Shown: positions 24,885 through 33,928, counted from the first letter of the stretch. The stretch is DNA of 64,000 nt from Flavobacterium sp. 9AF (GCF_902506265.1 NZ_LR733556.1:1045106-1109105), one strand, 5' to 3'. Program-made: numbers and translations. Notes: generated by a model from the sequence alone, not told the origin.

Positions 24885-26777
24885 ATGAAAAATTTATTTA
24901 CACTTATAGTTTTTTTACTATGGAATATATCTAACAGTCAATTTATTACAAACGGAAATTTAAATAGCACTTGCCAAGGAGATGGCTACAATCCTGTTCC
25001 AAGTTGTGTTCAAGGTTGGCAGGCCAGTCATGGTACTCCTAGTGTAACTGGAACTGTTGGCAATGATACAGCCGCTTGGATGTGGTCTTATTCAAATACA
25101 GGTGAAGGAATCTTTACAAACTATAATTTTCAAGCAGGAAAAACTTACGAAGTAACTTTTAAAATTAAAACTTCAACTAAAAACAGCAACGCAACAAGTG
25201 CCGTTCTAAACTCATTAGCTATAGTGAAAGCCGTAAGTGGTCTAACCACCTCTTCGTCAACAACTATTCCAAGCCCTTTAGCTACAGGAGAATTAATTTG
25301 GCAAAGAACCATTGGGACAAATATTAATAATGAAGAAACTATAACGGTTTGTTTTACTCCTACAAAAAATAATTCTCAACTTTGTTTTTATCCATTAATG
25401 ACTGCCTCTTCATCAAGTAATGGATATAATCAAGTACAAATGGAAGTTGATGATATTTATATTACACCTCCTGTTACTTCAGTTTTTCATTTTCAAGATA
25501 GTAACAATATCATTAAAAATGATTTTTGTGCAAATGAAACTATTTTTTTAAATGGTGGTGCTTCAGCCAATGAAACACAATACTTTCTAGATGTTTGGAG
25601 AAGACCTATTGGCTCTACTGGTGCTTTTCAATGGCAAGCTCAAAAAGGAAGCAATGGCTGGACGCAAGGACAATTGGGTATTTTGAATTTAACTTCTATT
25701 TTTAATGCTCAAGGATATACTTTTAGTAGTGGATATGAATATCAAATTAAAGTAGCAACAGCTAGACCTAATTGTACCTCTTGGGTACCTACTACTCATG
25801 AATTTAGAGTTTTAAACAGTACAGGTTCACCTCAATTTACTTATACTTCTACATGTGCAACCAATGGGACTATTTCTGTTACTGTAACTGCAACTGATAC
25901 CTCTGCAGGTTTAAATCATTGGTGGGGATTAATGGAAACTTCCGTCTTAGGCTCAACTACAGATACGAATACCATAGGACAAGTAGGCGGTATTCAAAAC
26001 GGTACTTCAACCACTTTTTCAGGATTAACTAGAGATAAGTTTTATTACATTAAGCATGGTATCTATAATGATTGTTTGCCTTGGACTGAAATGAGGATCG
26101 CTTTACCACAAGATGTATATTGGAGTAATTACACAACAAATTTTGAGTTTATCAATTTATCAAGTAATGGTAGTTCTTTATCTGTAACTGTTGAAGCACA
26201 TAGTAATCCCGTTTTTGTAAACCATCATTGGTCAATTTCTTATGCTCCAAATGGAAGTACAACTGGGAACAATCCTGTTCCTGGAAATCCAAGCATCTGC
26301 TGTAGCTCTGCTCCTGCTACTTTTAATAACGGCTTAACGGTAAACACTTGGTACTATATTAAACACGGTATTTGGAATGATTGTGCACCTTGGAATGAAA
26401 CTAGAAAAGCATTTCGAATTTATATTCAAGGTAAATTAGCTAATGGAAACCCTGATTATGCAATAGAAACTTTAGATATTAAAGATACTGAACCCTTTCC
26501 ATATGAAAAAAAGACATCTGTAAAGGCAAATGAATTTCTAATGTATCCAAATCCTATTCAAAAAGGCACTACTTGTTCAGTATCTATTGATTCAAAAACT
26601 ATTAAAGAGTTAGTTTTAGTTGACTTATTAGGAAAATCGGAAACAATCACTTTTGAAGAGAAAGATGTCAATACTATTACATTTTCTGTACCAGAAAACA
26701 AATCCAAAGGTATTTATATGGTAAAAATAATAACCAAAAATGATAACTTACTGACCCAAAAACTAGTGATAGAATAA
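24885..26777 (+). CDS. Type IX-secreted multidomain surface protein
   Basis: About 630 residues from ATG 24885, which opens a signal peptide (MKNLFTLIVFLLWNISNS); an upstream GTG gives no better start. The N-terminal domain (about 18-200) has GWQASHGTPSVTGT and an IFTNYNF strand, possibly carbohydrate-binding (inference). Two tandem repeats (about 315-395 and 415-505) share YYIKHGIxNDCxPWxExR. The end (about 550-630) is a type A sorting domain starting FLMYPNPIQKG and ending TQKLVIE. A shorter paralog follows. Confidence 0.85.
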   Translation: MKNLFTLIVFLLWNISNSQFITNGNLNSTCQGDGYNPVPSCVQGWQASHGTPSVTGTVGNDTAAWMWSYSNTGEGIFTNYNFQAGKTYEVTFKIKTSTKNSNATSAVLNSLAIVKAVSGLTTSSSTTIPSPLATGELIWQRTIGTNINNEETITVCFTPTKNNSQLCFYPLMTASSSSNGYNQVQMEVDDIYITPPVTSVFHFQDSNNIIKNDFCANETIFLNGGASANETQYFLDVWRRPIGSTGAFQWQAQKGSNGWTQGQLGILNLTSIFNAQGYTFSSGYEYQIKVATARPNCTSWVPTTHEFRVLNSTGSPQFTYTSTCATNGTISVTVTATDTSAGLNHWWGLMETSVLGSTTDTNTIGQVGGIQNGTSTTFSGLTRDKFYYIKHGIYNDCLPWTEMRIALPQDVYWSNYTTNFEFINLSSNGSSLSVTVEAHSNPVFVNHHWSISYAPNGSTTGNNPVPGNPSICCSSAPATFNNGLTVNTWYYIKHGIWNDCAPWNETRKAFRIYIQGKLANGNPDYAIETLDIKDTEPFPYEKKTSVKANEFLMYPNPIQKGTTCSVSIDSKTIKELVLVDLLGKSETITFEEKDVNTITFSVPENKSKGIYMVKIITKNDNLLTQKLVIE

Positions 26778-26811
26778 GAGTTTCACTTATACAACTGATT
26801 TATATAAACTA

Positions 26812-26848
26812 AAAGAGTGGGAATTAATATTTTCCCATTCTTTTTTTT
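26812..26848 (+). terminator. Terminator of the first T9SS paralog
   Basis: GAGTGGGAA/TTCCCATTC stem (one G-U) followed by TTTTTTTT. Confidence 0.88.
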
Positions 26849-26868
26849 ATTAAAAACTACCTTTAAAA

Positions 26869-26889
26869 AAAAGGGGATTTTTCCCCTTT
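26869..26889 (+). repeat. Second GGGG/CCCC hairpin, before the second paralog
   Basis: AAGGGGATTTTTCCCCTT, almost the same as at 24769-24786. It occurs about 90 bp before the paralogous gene, so it was probably duplicated with it. Confidence 0.5.
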
Positions 26890-26979
26890 AATTTCGGGAG
26901 ATTTCTTACTGTTTTATTTTACAATTGTTTCAATATTTGCATATCCAAAATAACAAATAATATCTAATTTAAAATAAAC

Positions 26980-27876
26980 ATGAGAACAACATTATTTTTT
27001 GCAACTTTTTTACTAACAACTATCTTGGCGGGTGCACAAACTCTTAAAAATGGGAAATTAAGTGGTAATTGTACAGGTAACGGTTTTAGCGCTCCAAGTT
27101 GTATTGAAGGATGGGCAGCAAGTCATGGAACTCCAATGGTTATGGGTAATATAAATAGTAATACATGGGCGGGTTTAAGTATTACACAAGAAAATAGTGG
27201 CGGAATTTTTACAAACTATAACTTCATTGTAGGAAAAAAATATGAAATTTCCTTTAAAGTTAAAGCGTTTACCAATTTAAACTCAGAAGAAATTAAAATA
27301 CAAAATCCATCGGTAAATATTAGAACAATTAGTGGTTTATCAAGTAATTCTAAAGAAAATATGCCAAAAATTGATGAAACGAGTGAAATTGTATGGACAA
27401 ATACTATCTCAAAATCAAAATCGTTTTGGCAAGTAGTACGATTTACTTTTATTCCCATTCAAAACAATTCTCAATTATGGTTTTATCCATCAGTAGAAAA
27501 TCAATTATCTTTAGATGTAAATAATATGGTTCAAATGGAAATTGATGATATACATGTACAAATTTTAAATGAGAATAATTTAGTTCATTTTCAAAATACA
27601 TCAAACTCAATTTCTGATGATTTCGTAGAATCGGTAGTAGTAGTGTCTAATCCTATTTATAAAGGACATGTTTCAAAAATATTTACTAATGATATTAATT
27701 TAAAAGAAATTACTTTAATTGATTTATCTGGAAATACAAAAAATATAAATTTTACTATTGCTAATAAAGAAACTATTAATTTCATTTTAGATGAAACAAC
27801 AGCTCCAAATATTTATACTTTACAAATGACTCATAAAAATGGTAAAATAATTACTAAAAAAATCATAGTACAATAA
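26980..27876 (+). CDS. Type IX-secreted protein, short paralog of the preceding gene
   Basis: 298 residues. A signal peptide (MRTTLFFATFLLTTILAGAQ) and the same N-terminal domain as the 24885 gene (IEGWAASHGTPMVMG, IFTNYNF, QMEIDDIHV). It then passes directly to a sorting-type tail (VVVSNPIYKG to KKIIVQ). The two internal YYIKHGI repeats are absent, as is the usual FxxYPNP core of the tail. It looks like a gene duplicate with loss of the central module. Probably surface-anchored or released; ligand unknown. Confidence 0.82.
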   Translation: MRTTLFFATFLLTTILAGAQTLKNGKLSGNCTGNGFSAPSCIEGWAASHGTPMVMGNINSNTWAGLSITQENSGGIFTNYNFIVGKKYEISFKVKAFTNLNSEEIKIQNPSVNIRTISGLSSNSKENMPKIDETSEIVWTNTISKSKSFWQVVRFTFIPIQNNSQLWFYPSVENQLSLDVNNMVQMEIDDIHVQILNENNLVHFQNTSNSISDDFVESVVVVSNPIYKGHVSKIFTNDINLKEITLIDLSGNTKNINFTIANKETINFILDETTAPNIYTLQMTHKNGKIITKKIIVQ

Positions 27877-27903
27877 TAAGAATGAGGTTATTTGTACTAA
27901 ACG

Positions 27904-27932
27904 AAAGAGCTTTCAATTATGAAAGCTCTTTT
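27904..27932. terminator. Bidirectional terminator between the T9SS paralog and der
   Basis: AAGAGCTTTCA/TGAAAGCTCTT stem with loop ATTA. T-rich on the plus side; serves the convergent pair. Confidence 0.85.
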
Positions 27933-27935
27933 TAT

Positions 27936-29246
27936 TTATTTCTGTCTAAAGTAGATATCTATAGGTACACCCGAAAAATTATAAATTTCTCTTAATTTAT
28001 TTTCAATAAAACGCTTATAAGGTTCTTTAATATATTGTGGCAAATTAGCAAAAAACACAAACTGAGGTGTGGGTGTAGGCAATTGCATGCAATATTTAAT
28101 TTTTACATATTTCCCTTTAATTGCTGGTGGTGGAGTTGCTTCAATAATAGGAAGCATTAAATCATTGAATTTTGAGGTTGCAATACGCTGTTTCCTATTC
28201 TCATACACTTCAACAGCCACTTCTAATGCTTTTAACAAACGTTGTTTCGTTAAAGCCGACACAAATAAAATAGGCACATCTGTAAAAGGTTGTAATTCTT
28301 CTCTAATTTTTCTTTCATAATCTCTGGTTGACAAAGTATCTTTTTCTATCAAATCCCATTTATTTACCAAGATTACGATTCCTTTTCTATTTTTTTCTGC
28401 TAACCAAAAAATATTTTGATCTTGTCCTTCAAAACCACGCGTAGCATCAATCATTAAAATACATACATCACTATGTTCAATGGCACGCACTGATCGCATT
28501 ACCGAGTAAAACTCTAAGTCTTCTTTTACTTTTGCTTTCCTTCTAATTCCAGCTGTATCCACTAATTTAAATTCGAATCCGAAACGATTATAAGTAGTAT
28601 CAATAGCATCTCTTGTCGTTCCTGCAATATCAGTTACAACAAATCGATCTTCTCCTATTAAAGCATTTATAAACGATGATTTTCCTGCATTTGGTCTTCC
28701 AACCACAGTAAATTTTGGCAATGGGTTTTCTTCTTCTGTAGCTTCTGGTAATTCTGGTAATACTTCTACTAATTTATCTAATAATTCACCCGTTCCACTA
28801 CCATTCATTCCTGCAATGGTAAAATATTCTCCTAATCCTAAAGAATAAAATTCTACTGCATCTTTTTCACGTGCGCCATTATCTACTTTATTAACTGCTA
28901 AAAGAATAGGTTTTGTTACTTTTCGAAGTAATTTTGCCACCTCTTCATCCATAGGTGTTACCCCTTCTTCCACATCTACAACAAAAATAATAGCATCCGC
29001 TTCATCGATTGCTAGTTCCACCTGACGTCTAATTTCTGCTTCAAAAATATCATCAGAACCTTTTATATAACCTCCAGTATCTATAACAGAAAAGGCCTTT
29101 CCATTCCATTCACTTTTGCCATAATTTCTATCACGTGTAACTCCACTAACCGAATCTACAATAGCATCTCTACGCTGAATGAGACGATTAAAAAAAGTTG
29201 ATTTCCCTACATTAGGTCTTCCTACTATGGCTACAATATTATTCAT
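27936..29246 (-). CDS. der: Ribosome assembly GTPase Der (EngA)
   Basis: 436 residues with two GTPase domains (P-loops [10 protein letters not shown] near 8-17 and [10 protein letters not shown] near 183-192; NKVD and NKWD specificity motifs) and a C-terminal KH-like domain ending PIDIYFRQK. Essential for 50S subunit maturation. Single gene, convergent with the T9SS paralog. era, another ribosome GTPase, lies 650 bp away. Confidence 0.98.
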   Translation of the reverse strand: MNNIVAIVGRPNVGKSTFFNRLIQRRDAIVDSVSGVTRDRNYGKSEWNGKAFSVIDTGGYIKGSDDIFEAEIRRQVELAIDEADAIIFVVDVEEGVTPMDEEVAKLLRKVTKPILLAVNKVDNGAREKDAVEFYSLGLGEYFTIAGMNGSGTGELLDKLVEVLPELPEATEEENPLPKFTVVGRPNAGKSSFINALIGEDRFVVTDIAGTTRDAIDTTYNRFGFEFKLVDTAGIRRKAKVKEDLEFYSVMRSVRAIEHSDVCILMIDATRGFEGQDQNIFWLAEKNRKGIVILVNKWDLIEKDTLSTRDYERKIREELQPFTDVPILFVSALTKQRLLKALEVAVEVYENRKQRIATSKFNDLMLPIIEATPPPAIKGKYVKIKYCMQLPTPTPQFVFFANLPQYIKEPYKRFIENKLREIYNFSGVPIDIYFRQK

Positions 29247-29405
29247 TACTTATTTTTTTGAAAGTGCAAAGATAATCATTTAGAATTTAGAAAAAGAGAA
29301 TCCTTTTTTCTTATTTAATTCATTTATAAACAAGCTAGTAAATTTAATTCTACATTGATTTTTACTTTTTATTTTGTAAATTAGTAGGATAAACCACACT
29401 AATTT

Positions 29406-29894
29406 ATGGATAAACAAATTACCCTTCGATTCCGTTTCTATTCCGTTGCCCACAAATCTATCGAAACTGTTTTGAAAGAATTTGAAGATTTAAAGCAAGA
29501 ATTAGAGCCCAATTATAAAATTAAAATTCTAGACCATCATGTATGGCTTAGTTTGGGTGTATTAAAAAGAGAAAAATATTCTCCTCATCTTCATTTACAA
29601 TTAGAACCCATGGAAGACGGAAACACTGCAGTAAATGGATTATATGGTCCTGATCCCGTATTGTGGACATTCTTCATCTTCCTGCATTTTTTAATTGGTT
29701 TACTCTTCTTTATCGCTTCCGTTTCTGCGTATTCCAAATTTAGTTTGCACCAAAAATTTCATATAGAAATCATTATTATAGTTAGTATGATTGCTTTATG
29801 GTTTTTTCTTTACTATTTAGCAAGAAGAAATAGAAGAAAAGGGCTTCCTGAAATGCAAAATTTACAAGAAATTATGGAACGAATAGTTAACTAA
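29406..29894 (+). CDS. Small membrane protein with two helices, function unknown
   Basis: 162 residues. The soluble N-terminal part (1-85) contains LDHHVWLSLGVLKREKYSPH and LHLQLEP. Two membrane helices follow (about 87-110 and 122-140) and a basic tail (YYLARRNRRK). It sits between the two ribosome GTPase genes and ends one base before the era stop on the other strand. I do not recognise a named family. Confidence 0.65.
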   Translation: MDKQITLRFRFYSVAHKSIETVLKEFEDLKQELEPNYKIKILDHHVWLSLGVLKREKYSPHLHLQLEPMEDGNTAVNGLYGPDPVLWTFFIFLHFLIGLLFFIASVSAYSKFSLHQKFHIEIIIIVSMIALWFFLYYLARRNRRKGLPEMQNLQEIMERIVN

Positions 29895-30776
29895 TTATTT
29901 TTGGTTGTAACCAAATCGCCTCAACTGATTTAAATTACTCCTCCAATCTTTATTAACTTTTACATACGTTTCCAAATGAATTTGTTTACCAAAAAATTTC
30001 TCTAAATCTTCTCTAGCTTGAATACCTACTTTTTTCAATGCAGCTCCTTTATGACCAATGATAATTCCTTTTTGGGTATCTCTTTCTACCATAATAACCG
30101 CTCGAATACGTATAATGTTGTCATCTTCTTTAAACTCTTCGGTATCAATTTCTACAGCATATGGAATCTCTTTATCGTAGTTTAATAAAATTTTCTCTCG
30201 AATAGTTTCATTTACAAAAAATCGTTCTGGTTTATCGGTTAAAGAATCTTTAGGATAATAAGGAGGAGAAACAGGTAATAATGCGATAATGCGATCAAAA
30301 ACAGCTTGCACATTAAAATTCTCTAAAGCAGAAATAGCAAAAATTTCTGCATTGGGTACTTTTTCAGACCATAAAGTTACTTGCTCTTCTAATTGTTCCT
30401 GATTAGACTTATCAATTTTATTCAATAGTAACAAAACCGGAATTTTTGAATGTACTATTTTATTAAAAAAGCTCTCATCTTTTAACTCCTTTTCCCCTAT
30501 TTCAACCATATACACCAAGACATCAGCATCTTCAAAAGCATTTTTAACAAAACCCATCATCGAATTTTGCAATTCATAGGCTGGTTTAATAATTCCAGGC
30601 GTATCGGAAAGAACCATTTGAAAATCATCTCCATTAACAATTCCTAAAATTCTATGCCTTGTAGTTTGTGCTTTACTTGTAATTATCGATAAGCGTTCTC
30701 CCACTAAGGCATTCATTAAGGTTGACTTACCAACGTTTGGGTTACCGATAATATTTACAAAACCTGCTTTATGCAT
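29895..30776 (-). CDS. era: GTPase Era
   Basis: 293 residues: P-loop GNPNVGKSTLMN (about 11-22), SDTPGII (57-63), NKID (about 121-124), and a C-terminal KH domain (IIIGHKGAALKKVG, about 235-250) that binds 16S rRNA. Needed for 30S maturation. Upstream lies a short broken copy of its own first codons (30890-30914). Confidence 0.98.
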   Translation of the reverse strand: MHKAGFVNIIGNPNVGKSTLMNALVGERLSIITSKAQTTRHRILGIVNGDDFQMVLSDTPGIIKPAYELQNSMMGFVKNAFEDADVLVYMVEIGEKELKDESFFNKIVHSKIPVLLLLNKIDKSNQEQLEEQVTLWSEKVPNAEIFAISALENFNVQAVFDRIIALLPVSPPYYPKDSLTDKPERFFVNETIREKILLNYDKEIPYAVEIDTEEFKEDDNIIRIRAVIMVERDTQKGIIIGHKGAALKKVGIQAREDLEKFFGKQIHLETYVKVNKDWRSNLNQLRRFGYNQK

Positions 30777-30914
30777 GAGATTTATTTTTTAAATTAAATT
30801 TATTGAACTGAATGTTCACTGGACATTTATTCCACTTTGTTTCATACAATTCGATTTTCAATCTCGAGTCTTCTCTTAATATCAAATCAATAATATTTAC
30901 AAAACCTGCTTTAT
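30748..30914. repeat. Partial duplication of the era 5' end
   Basis: The 26 bp at 30748-30773 covering the first codons of era recur as 25 bp at 30890-30914 with one A deleted. The upstream copy has its own ATG (30920, MEHKAG) but the deletion shifts it to an early stop. Confidence 0.8.
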
Positions 30915-30994
30915 GTTCCATGAATCATTTTTTAAGCTACAAAGGTAGTCATAACAGTCGAATAGAAGAAATTTTAATTTTTTTCTTATTTTTT

Positions 30995-31025
30995 CTTGTT
31001 TTTAAATATAATCGTTGTATTTTTG
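30995..31025 (+). promoter_or_regulatory. Promoter of the tandem initiator tRNA genes
   Basis: CTTG ending at 30998, 19 nt spacer, TATTTTTG at 31018-31025, twelve bases before the first tRNA. Confidence 0.75.
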
Positions 31026-31036
31026 CACTCACAAAT

Positions 31037-31109
31037 CGCGGGATAGAGCAGTAGGCAGCTCGTCGGGCTCATAACCCGAAGGTCACTGGTTCGAGTCCAG
31101 TTCCCGCTA
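31037..31109 (+). tRNA. Initiator tRNA-fMet (CAT), copy 1
   Basis: A 73-nt tRNA. Acceptor CGCGGGA/TCCCGCT leaves position 1-72 unpaired (C-U), and the anticodon stem has three G-C pairs (GGG/CCC) around CTCATAA. Both are initiator marks. Confidence 0.96.
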
Positions 31110-31142
31110 CTAAGAAATTTTATTGAAATTACAAACGCACAT

Positions 31143-31215
31143 CGCGGGATAGAGCAGTAGGCAGCTCGTCGGGCTCATAACCCGAAGGTCACTGGTTCGA
31201 GTCCAGTTCCCGCTA
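31143..31215 (+). tRNA. Initiator tRNA-fMet (CAT), copy 2
   Basis: Identical to copy 1 over the whole tRNA; the repeat unit is 106 bp. The shared terminator follows after 2 bp. Confidence 0.96.
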
Positions 31216-31217
31216 CT

Positions 31218-31251
31218 AAAAAAGACTTAAGCAATCACTTAAGTCTTTTTT
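31218..31251 (+). terminator. Terminator of the tRNA-fMet pair
   Basis: AAAAAGACTTAAG/CTTAAGTCTTTTT stem with loop CAATCA and a T tract. Confidence 0.92.
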
Positions 31252-31350
31252 ATGCAGTAAAATTTTAAAATATACTCTAAATGATGCAACTTTAACCTAT
31301 TCAAACGTAAAATAAAAAAGTTATATTTGAGAAAATAAAAAACGTCAATT

Positions 31351-31414
31351 AACTTCGTATATACATCTATATTTGGGTAGATTGGCACTATTTTATAGTG
31401 TGTATATAGAAGTT
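31351..31414. repeat. Inverted repeat and promoter at the left edge of the accessory island
   Basis: AACTTCGTATATACA (31351-31365) faces TGTATATAGAAGTT (31401-31414), complementary except for one missing base. A TATATTTG box at 31369-31376 lies between the arms and could start transcription of the esterase gene. The sequence from 31401 recurs after that gene at 32331. Confidence 0.65.
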
Positions 31415-31460
31415 AGCAGCAACCAAATCAACGGACAATAACAAATAATTAAAAACATAA

Positions 31461-32330
31461 ATGAAACTTAAAAATTTATTCTTCTTTATTATTTCATTCT
31501 TTATTCCAAATTTATCCGAAGCACAAAATGAAAACCTTTCAATGAATGGACAAATTGTAAAATCTGCATTTAATAAAAAAGAATATCAGTTATACGTTTC
31601 ACTTCCTTCAAATTATAATCCATCAGACACAATACATTATCCTGTATTATATGTACTAGATGCTAGCTATTCTTATCCTTTAATTTCTTCTATTCACAAT
31701 TTACTAGATTCTAGTCAAGAAATAGAGAAAATAATAATTGTAGCCATCGGAGATAAAGATCAATCAAATCAAACTTGGATGTCGAGTAGGATGTCAGATT
31801 GTACACCTTCAAATGATCCAAATGTAGATGCAGAAATAGCAAATGGACTCAACATACCTAAATCTGAAGTAAAAACCGGAGGAGCAAAAGAATTTTTAGC
31901 AACTATCCGAACCAATATTATACCATTTATCAATAAAAATTACAAAACTAAAAATGATTATGGTATTTTAGGACATTCTGTTGGTGGTTTATTTGCTGGA
32001 TATTGTTTAATTAATGCTCCGGATTTATTTAAAAGATATGGAATAAACAGTCCTTCTTTTCTTTGGAATAATCAAGAAATTCTATCTAATCAAAAAAACT
32101 TCATTACAAAAAATACCGAACTAAATGGGAAAGTTTTCATTTCCTATGGTAGTCTTGAACCTGAAATTATGCTTCCATCCATTAATTCATTTATAAATAC
32201 ACTGAAAGATCGAAACTACAAAGGATTAACATTAACTACTCAAATTTTTGAGAATGAAACACATACTTCTGTTGTAGCTGCTTCAACAAGTCGTGCTTTG
32301 AAAGTCTTATATGGAATTAAAAGAGAATAA
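31461..32330 (+). CDS. Secreted alpha/beta-hydrolase esterase (esterase D-like)
   Basis: 289 residues. A signal peptide (MKLKNLFFFIISFFIPNLSEA) is followed by the hydrolase core: YPVLYVLDASYS (about 54-66), nucleophile elbow GHSVGGLFAGY (S near 174) and NETHTSVV carrying the likely catalytic His near 272. Similar to ferri-siderophore and acyl esterases of the EsteraseD family. First gene of the island, bounded by 20-bp direct repeats (16 of 20 identical) at 31401 and 32331, so it may have moved as one unit. Confidence 0.82.
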   Translation: MKLKNLFFFIISFFIPNLSEAQNENLSMNGQIVKSAFNKKEYQLYVSLPSNYNPSDTIHYPVLYVLDASYSYPLISSIHNLLDSSQEIEKIIIVAIGDKDQSNQTWMSSRMSDCTPSNDPNVDAEIANGLNIPKSEVKTGGAKEFLATIRTNIIPFINKNYKTKNDYGILGHSVGGLFAGYCLINAPDLFKRYGINSPSFLWNNQEILSNQKNFITKNTELNGKVFISYGSLEPEIMLPSINSFINTLKDRNYKGLTLTTQIFENETHTSVVAASTSRALKVLYGIKRE

Positions 32331-32516
32331 TGTATATATAAATCGGCAGCCGCTAACTGCCTTGCTTGTTGCACAACTAATCAAAGGTAATAATTCTAGA
32401 TTTTCAATCATTTTTAAAAAATAACAAGTATTATAAATCAAGCGTTTACGATTTTATAAAAACAGAAAATTAAGCATTTAATAGAAAAACAGAAGTTGTG
32501 CAACAAGCACAAGCGG
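32331..32516. repeat. Cassette spacer with large inverted repeat
   Basis: Perfect 15-bp arms GCTTGTTGCACAACT (32364-32378) and AGTTGTGCAACAAGC (32494-32508), with outer CCGCT/AGCGG arms (32350-32354, 32512-32516). The spacer opens with a near-copy of 31401-31420. No coding potential seen in 32331-32654. Confidence 0.75.
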
Positions 32517-32576
32517 TTAAAAAAATGACTTGGTCAAGAATTTCCCGAAAATTGGGAGAATTTTCTAAAATAAGTT

Positions 32577-32584
32577 TATATTTG
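32577..32584 (+). promoter_or_regulatory. Promoter box in the spacer before the 154-residue gene
   Basis: TATATTTG, perfect TAnnTTTG, 70 bp before the start codon. TAGCCGCAA near 32619 resembles TAGCAGCAA before the esterase gene. Confidence 0.5.
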
Positions 32585-32654
32585 TTATGGCTTGATTATG
32601 ATTCATACCTCTACTTGTAGCCGCAAAACATTTTAGCACATTTGAAAAATAACT

Positions 32655-33119
32655 ATGAGCAAATTAAAGCCGCCTTTGAACAAAATACTTTTTCTACTTT
32701 TATTCAGCATATCATTTGTAAACCAAGCTCAAAATATTTTCGACGAAAAATTTGAAGGATGTAATACGGATAGATTTGCGACTGAAAAGGATGCAATTGA
32801 GGTTAGAGAAACTAATAAAGATTTAATCTATGTTTTAGCGAACAATTTGGAAACTGAGAATGTGAAGAAAATTAAAGGACTTCTGAGTTTTCAAATTATA
32901 GTTGACTTAAATGGAAAATCCTGTCTTCTAAGTGTGGATAATGACACAAATATTCCGACAAAAAAACTAAATCTTAAAGAAATAATTGACCAAAATCTGA
33001 ACTGGGAAAAGCCGACTGAAAAAACTTCTGTGATAATAGCTATAATGTTCAATGGAGCATCAGTTGAGAAAAAAAGAATTGGAATGAGTAGTGAAAAAGG
33101 ATTTCACCAGATTAAATAA
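32655..33119 (+). CDS. Small secreted protein, function unknown
   Basis: 154 residues. A signal peptide is likely (hydrophobic ILFLLLFSISFVNQAQ, residues 11-26). The mature part has a beta-rich segment GLLSFQIIVDLNGKSCLLSV (about 74-93) and KTSVIIAIMFNGASVEKKRI, loosely like TonB C-terminal domains, but no motif is decisive. Base composition is somewhat less AT-rich than its surroundings, fitting recent transfer. Part of the cassette-like island. Confidence 0.65.
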   Translation: MSKLKPPLNKILFLLLFSISFVNQAQNIFDEKFEGCNTDRFATEKDAIEVRETNKDLIYVLANNLETENVKKIKGLLSFQIIVDLNGKSCLLSVDNDTNIPTKKLNLKEIIDQNLNWEKPTEKTSVIIAIMFNGASVEKKRIGMSSEKGFHQIK

Positions 33120-33136
33120 AAAAAGTGTTACAACAA

Positions 33137-33267
33137 TGTATAACACAATTTCGACGGATTCGAGTACCCTTCGACAAGCTCAGGGCTGACTAGAATCCAC
33201 TCGGAATTGCTAACATCAGACTAAACTGAAAATTATTAATTTTAATCCCGTAACTGACGGTTATACA
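33137..33267. repeat. Palindromic spacer with REP-like core
   Basis: Ends TGTATAAC (33137-33144) and GTTATACA (33260-33267) are exact reverse complements. Inside, GGATTC...GAATCC (33156-33198) encloses CCCTTCGACAAGCTCAGGG, a REP-type palindrome seen in many bacteria. Confidence 0.7.
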
Positions 33268-33275
33268 AGACCGTT

Positions 33276-33848
33276 ATGCGTAAATTTATGACACGACATA
33301 TCTACATCATATTGATAGCTTTTTTGACCGCTTGTGGGACACCATCAGCAGATAAAAAAGAAGCTGAAATTAATAGTGCAAAAATCGTTACAACGACCAA
33401 TTTACAAACTAATGTTGCGACAGACATTAGTTTAGCGGAGGACACGACCGATTATAATAATGCAACTTATCTCGTAGTGGTTGCCGACACAAGCCAAGAC
33501 TATTCAATGCTTCATAAAAAAATGTTTGACCTAAGTAGCAAATTAAAATTATCTATTGACACAATGGGACGCTTTTACAACAAGACAAAAAATCTAATTG
33601 CCCTGCCGGACAATGACGAAGATGAAATTTATGCAGGTGACTATTACCCAAGACGGTTCCCATCAGACAATTTGAGTTTAGAGTATTTGGACTTTTATCA
33701 GAGACCAGCAGGAGAAAAAACTATTGCATTGGTGACTGGAATTTATGAAAAAGAGAAAAGTGCAGATAGTGCGTTGACTGTTTTACAAAAGACAGAGAAA
33801 AAAGTATTTAAAATTAAAGCAGACATTTATGTGGGTTGTATGCACTAA
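33276..33848 (+). CDS. Lipoprotein of unknown function
   Basis: 190 residues with lipobox LTAC (C20). The mature region has YLVVVADTSQDYSMLHKKMF and a C-terminal IALVTGIYEKEKSADSALTVL segment, suggesting two ferredoxin-like (SPOR-type) halves. No named family is certain. The first ATG lies inside GTTATGCGTA, whose exact reverse complement follows the gene at 33864, so ATG 33288 (MTRHIYI) may be the true start. Codon use is richer in G and C than the flanking core genes. Confidence 0.65.
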   Translation: MRKFMTRHIYIILIAFLTACGTPSADKKEAEINSAKIVTTTNLQTNVATDISLAEDTTDYNNATYLVVVADTSQDYSMLHKKMFDLSSKLKLSIDTMGRFYNKTKNLIALPDNDEDEIYAGDYYPRRFPSDNLSLEYLDFYQRPAGEKTIALVTGIYEKEKSADSALTVLQKTEKKVFKIKADIYVGCMH

Positions 33849-33863
33849 CAGAGAAAAAAAATC

Positions 33864-33873
33864 TACGCATAAC
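33864..33873. repeat. Right arm of the 10-bp inverted repeat flanking the 33276 gene
   Basis: TACGCATAAC, exact reverse complement of GTTATGCGTA at 33273-33282. A small AACAG/CTGTT hairpin follows. Confidence 0.65.
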
Positions 33874-33928
33874 AGGCTTAGCTGTTACACAAACATTTTT
33901 TCAAAATAACTCCAAAAAGACATATTAT

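Noticed and set aside
30777..30920. Small minus-strand gene upstream of era (MEHKAG start)
   Set aside because: A one-base deletion gives a stop after seven codons; better explained as a decayed duplicate of the era start.
31351..31365. AACTTCGTATATACA resembles one arm of loxP
   Set aside because: Only one arm fits; the opposite arm follows a different spacing (35 bp) with one base missing, and no Cre-like gene is nearby. Treated as part of the island's inverted repeat.
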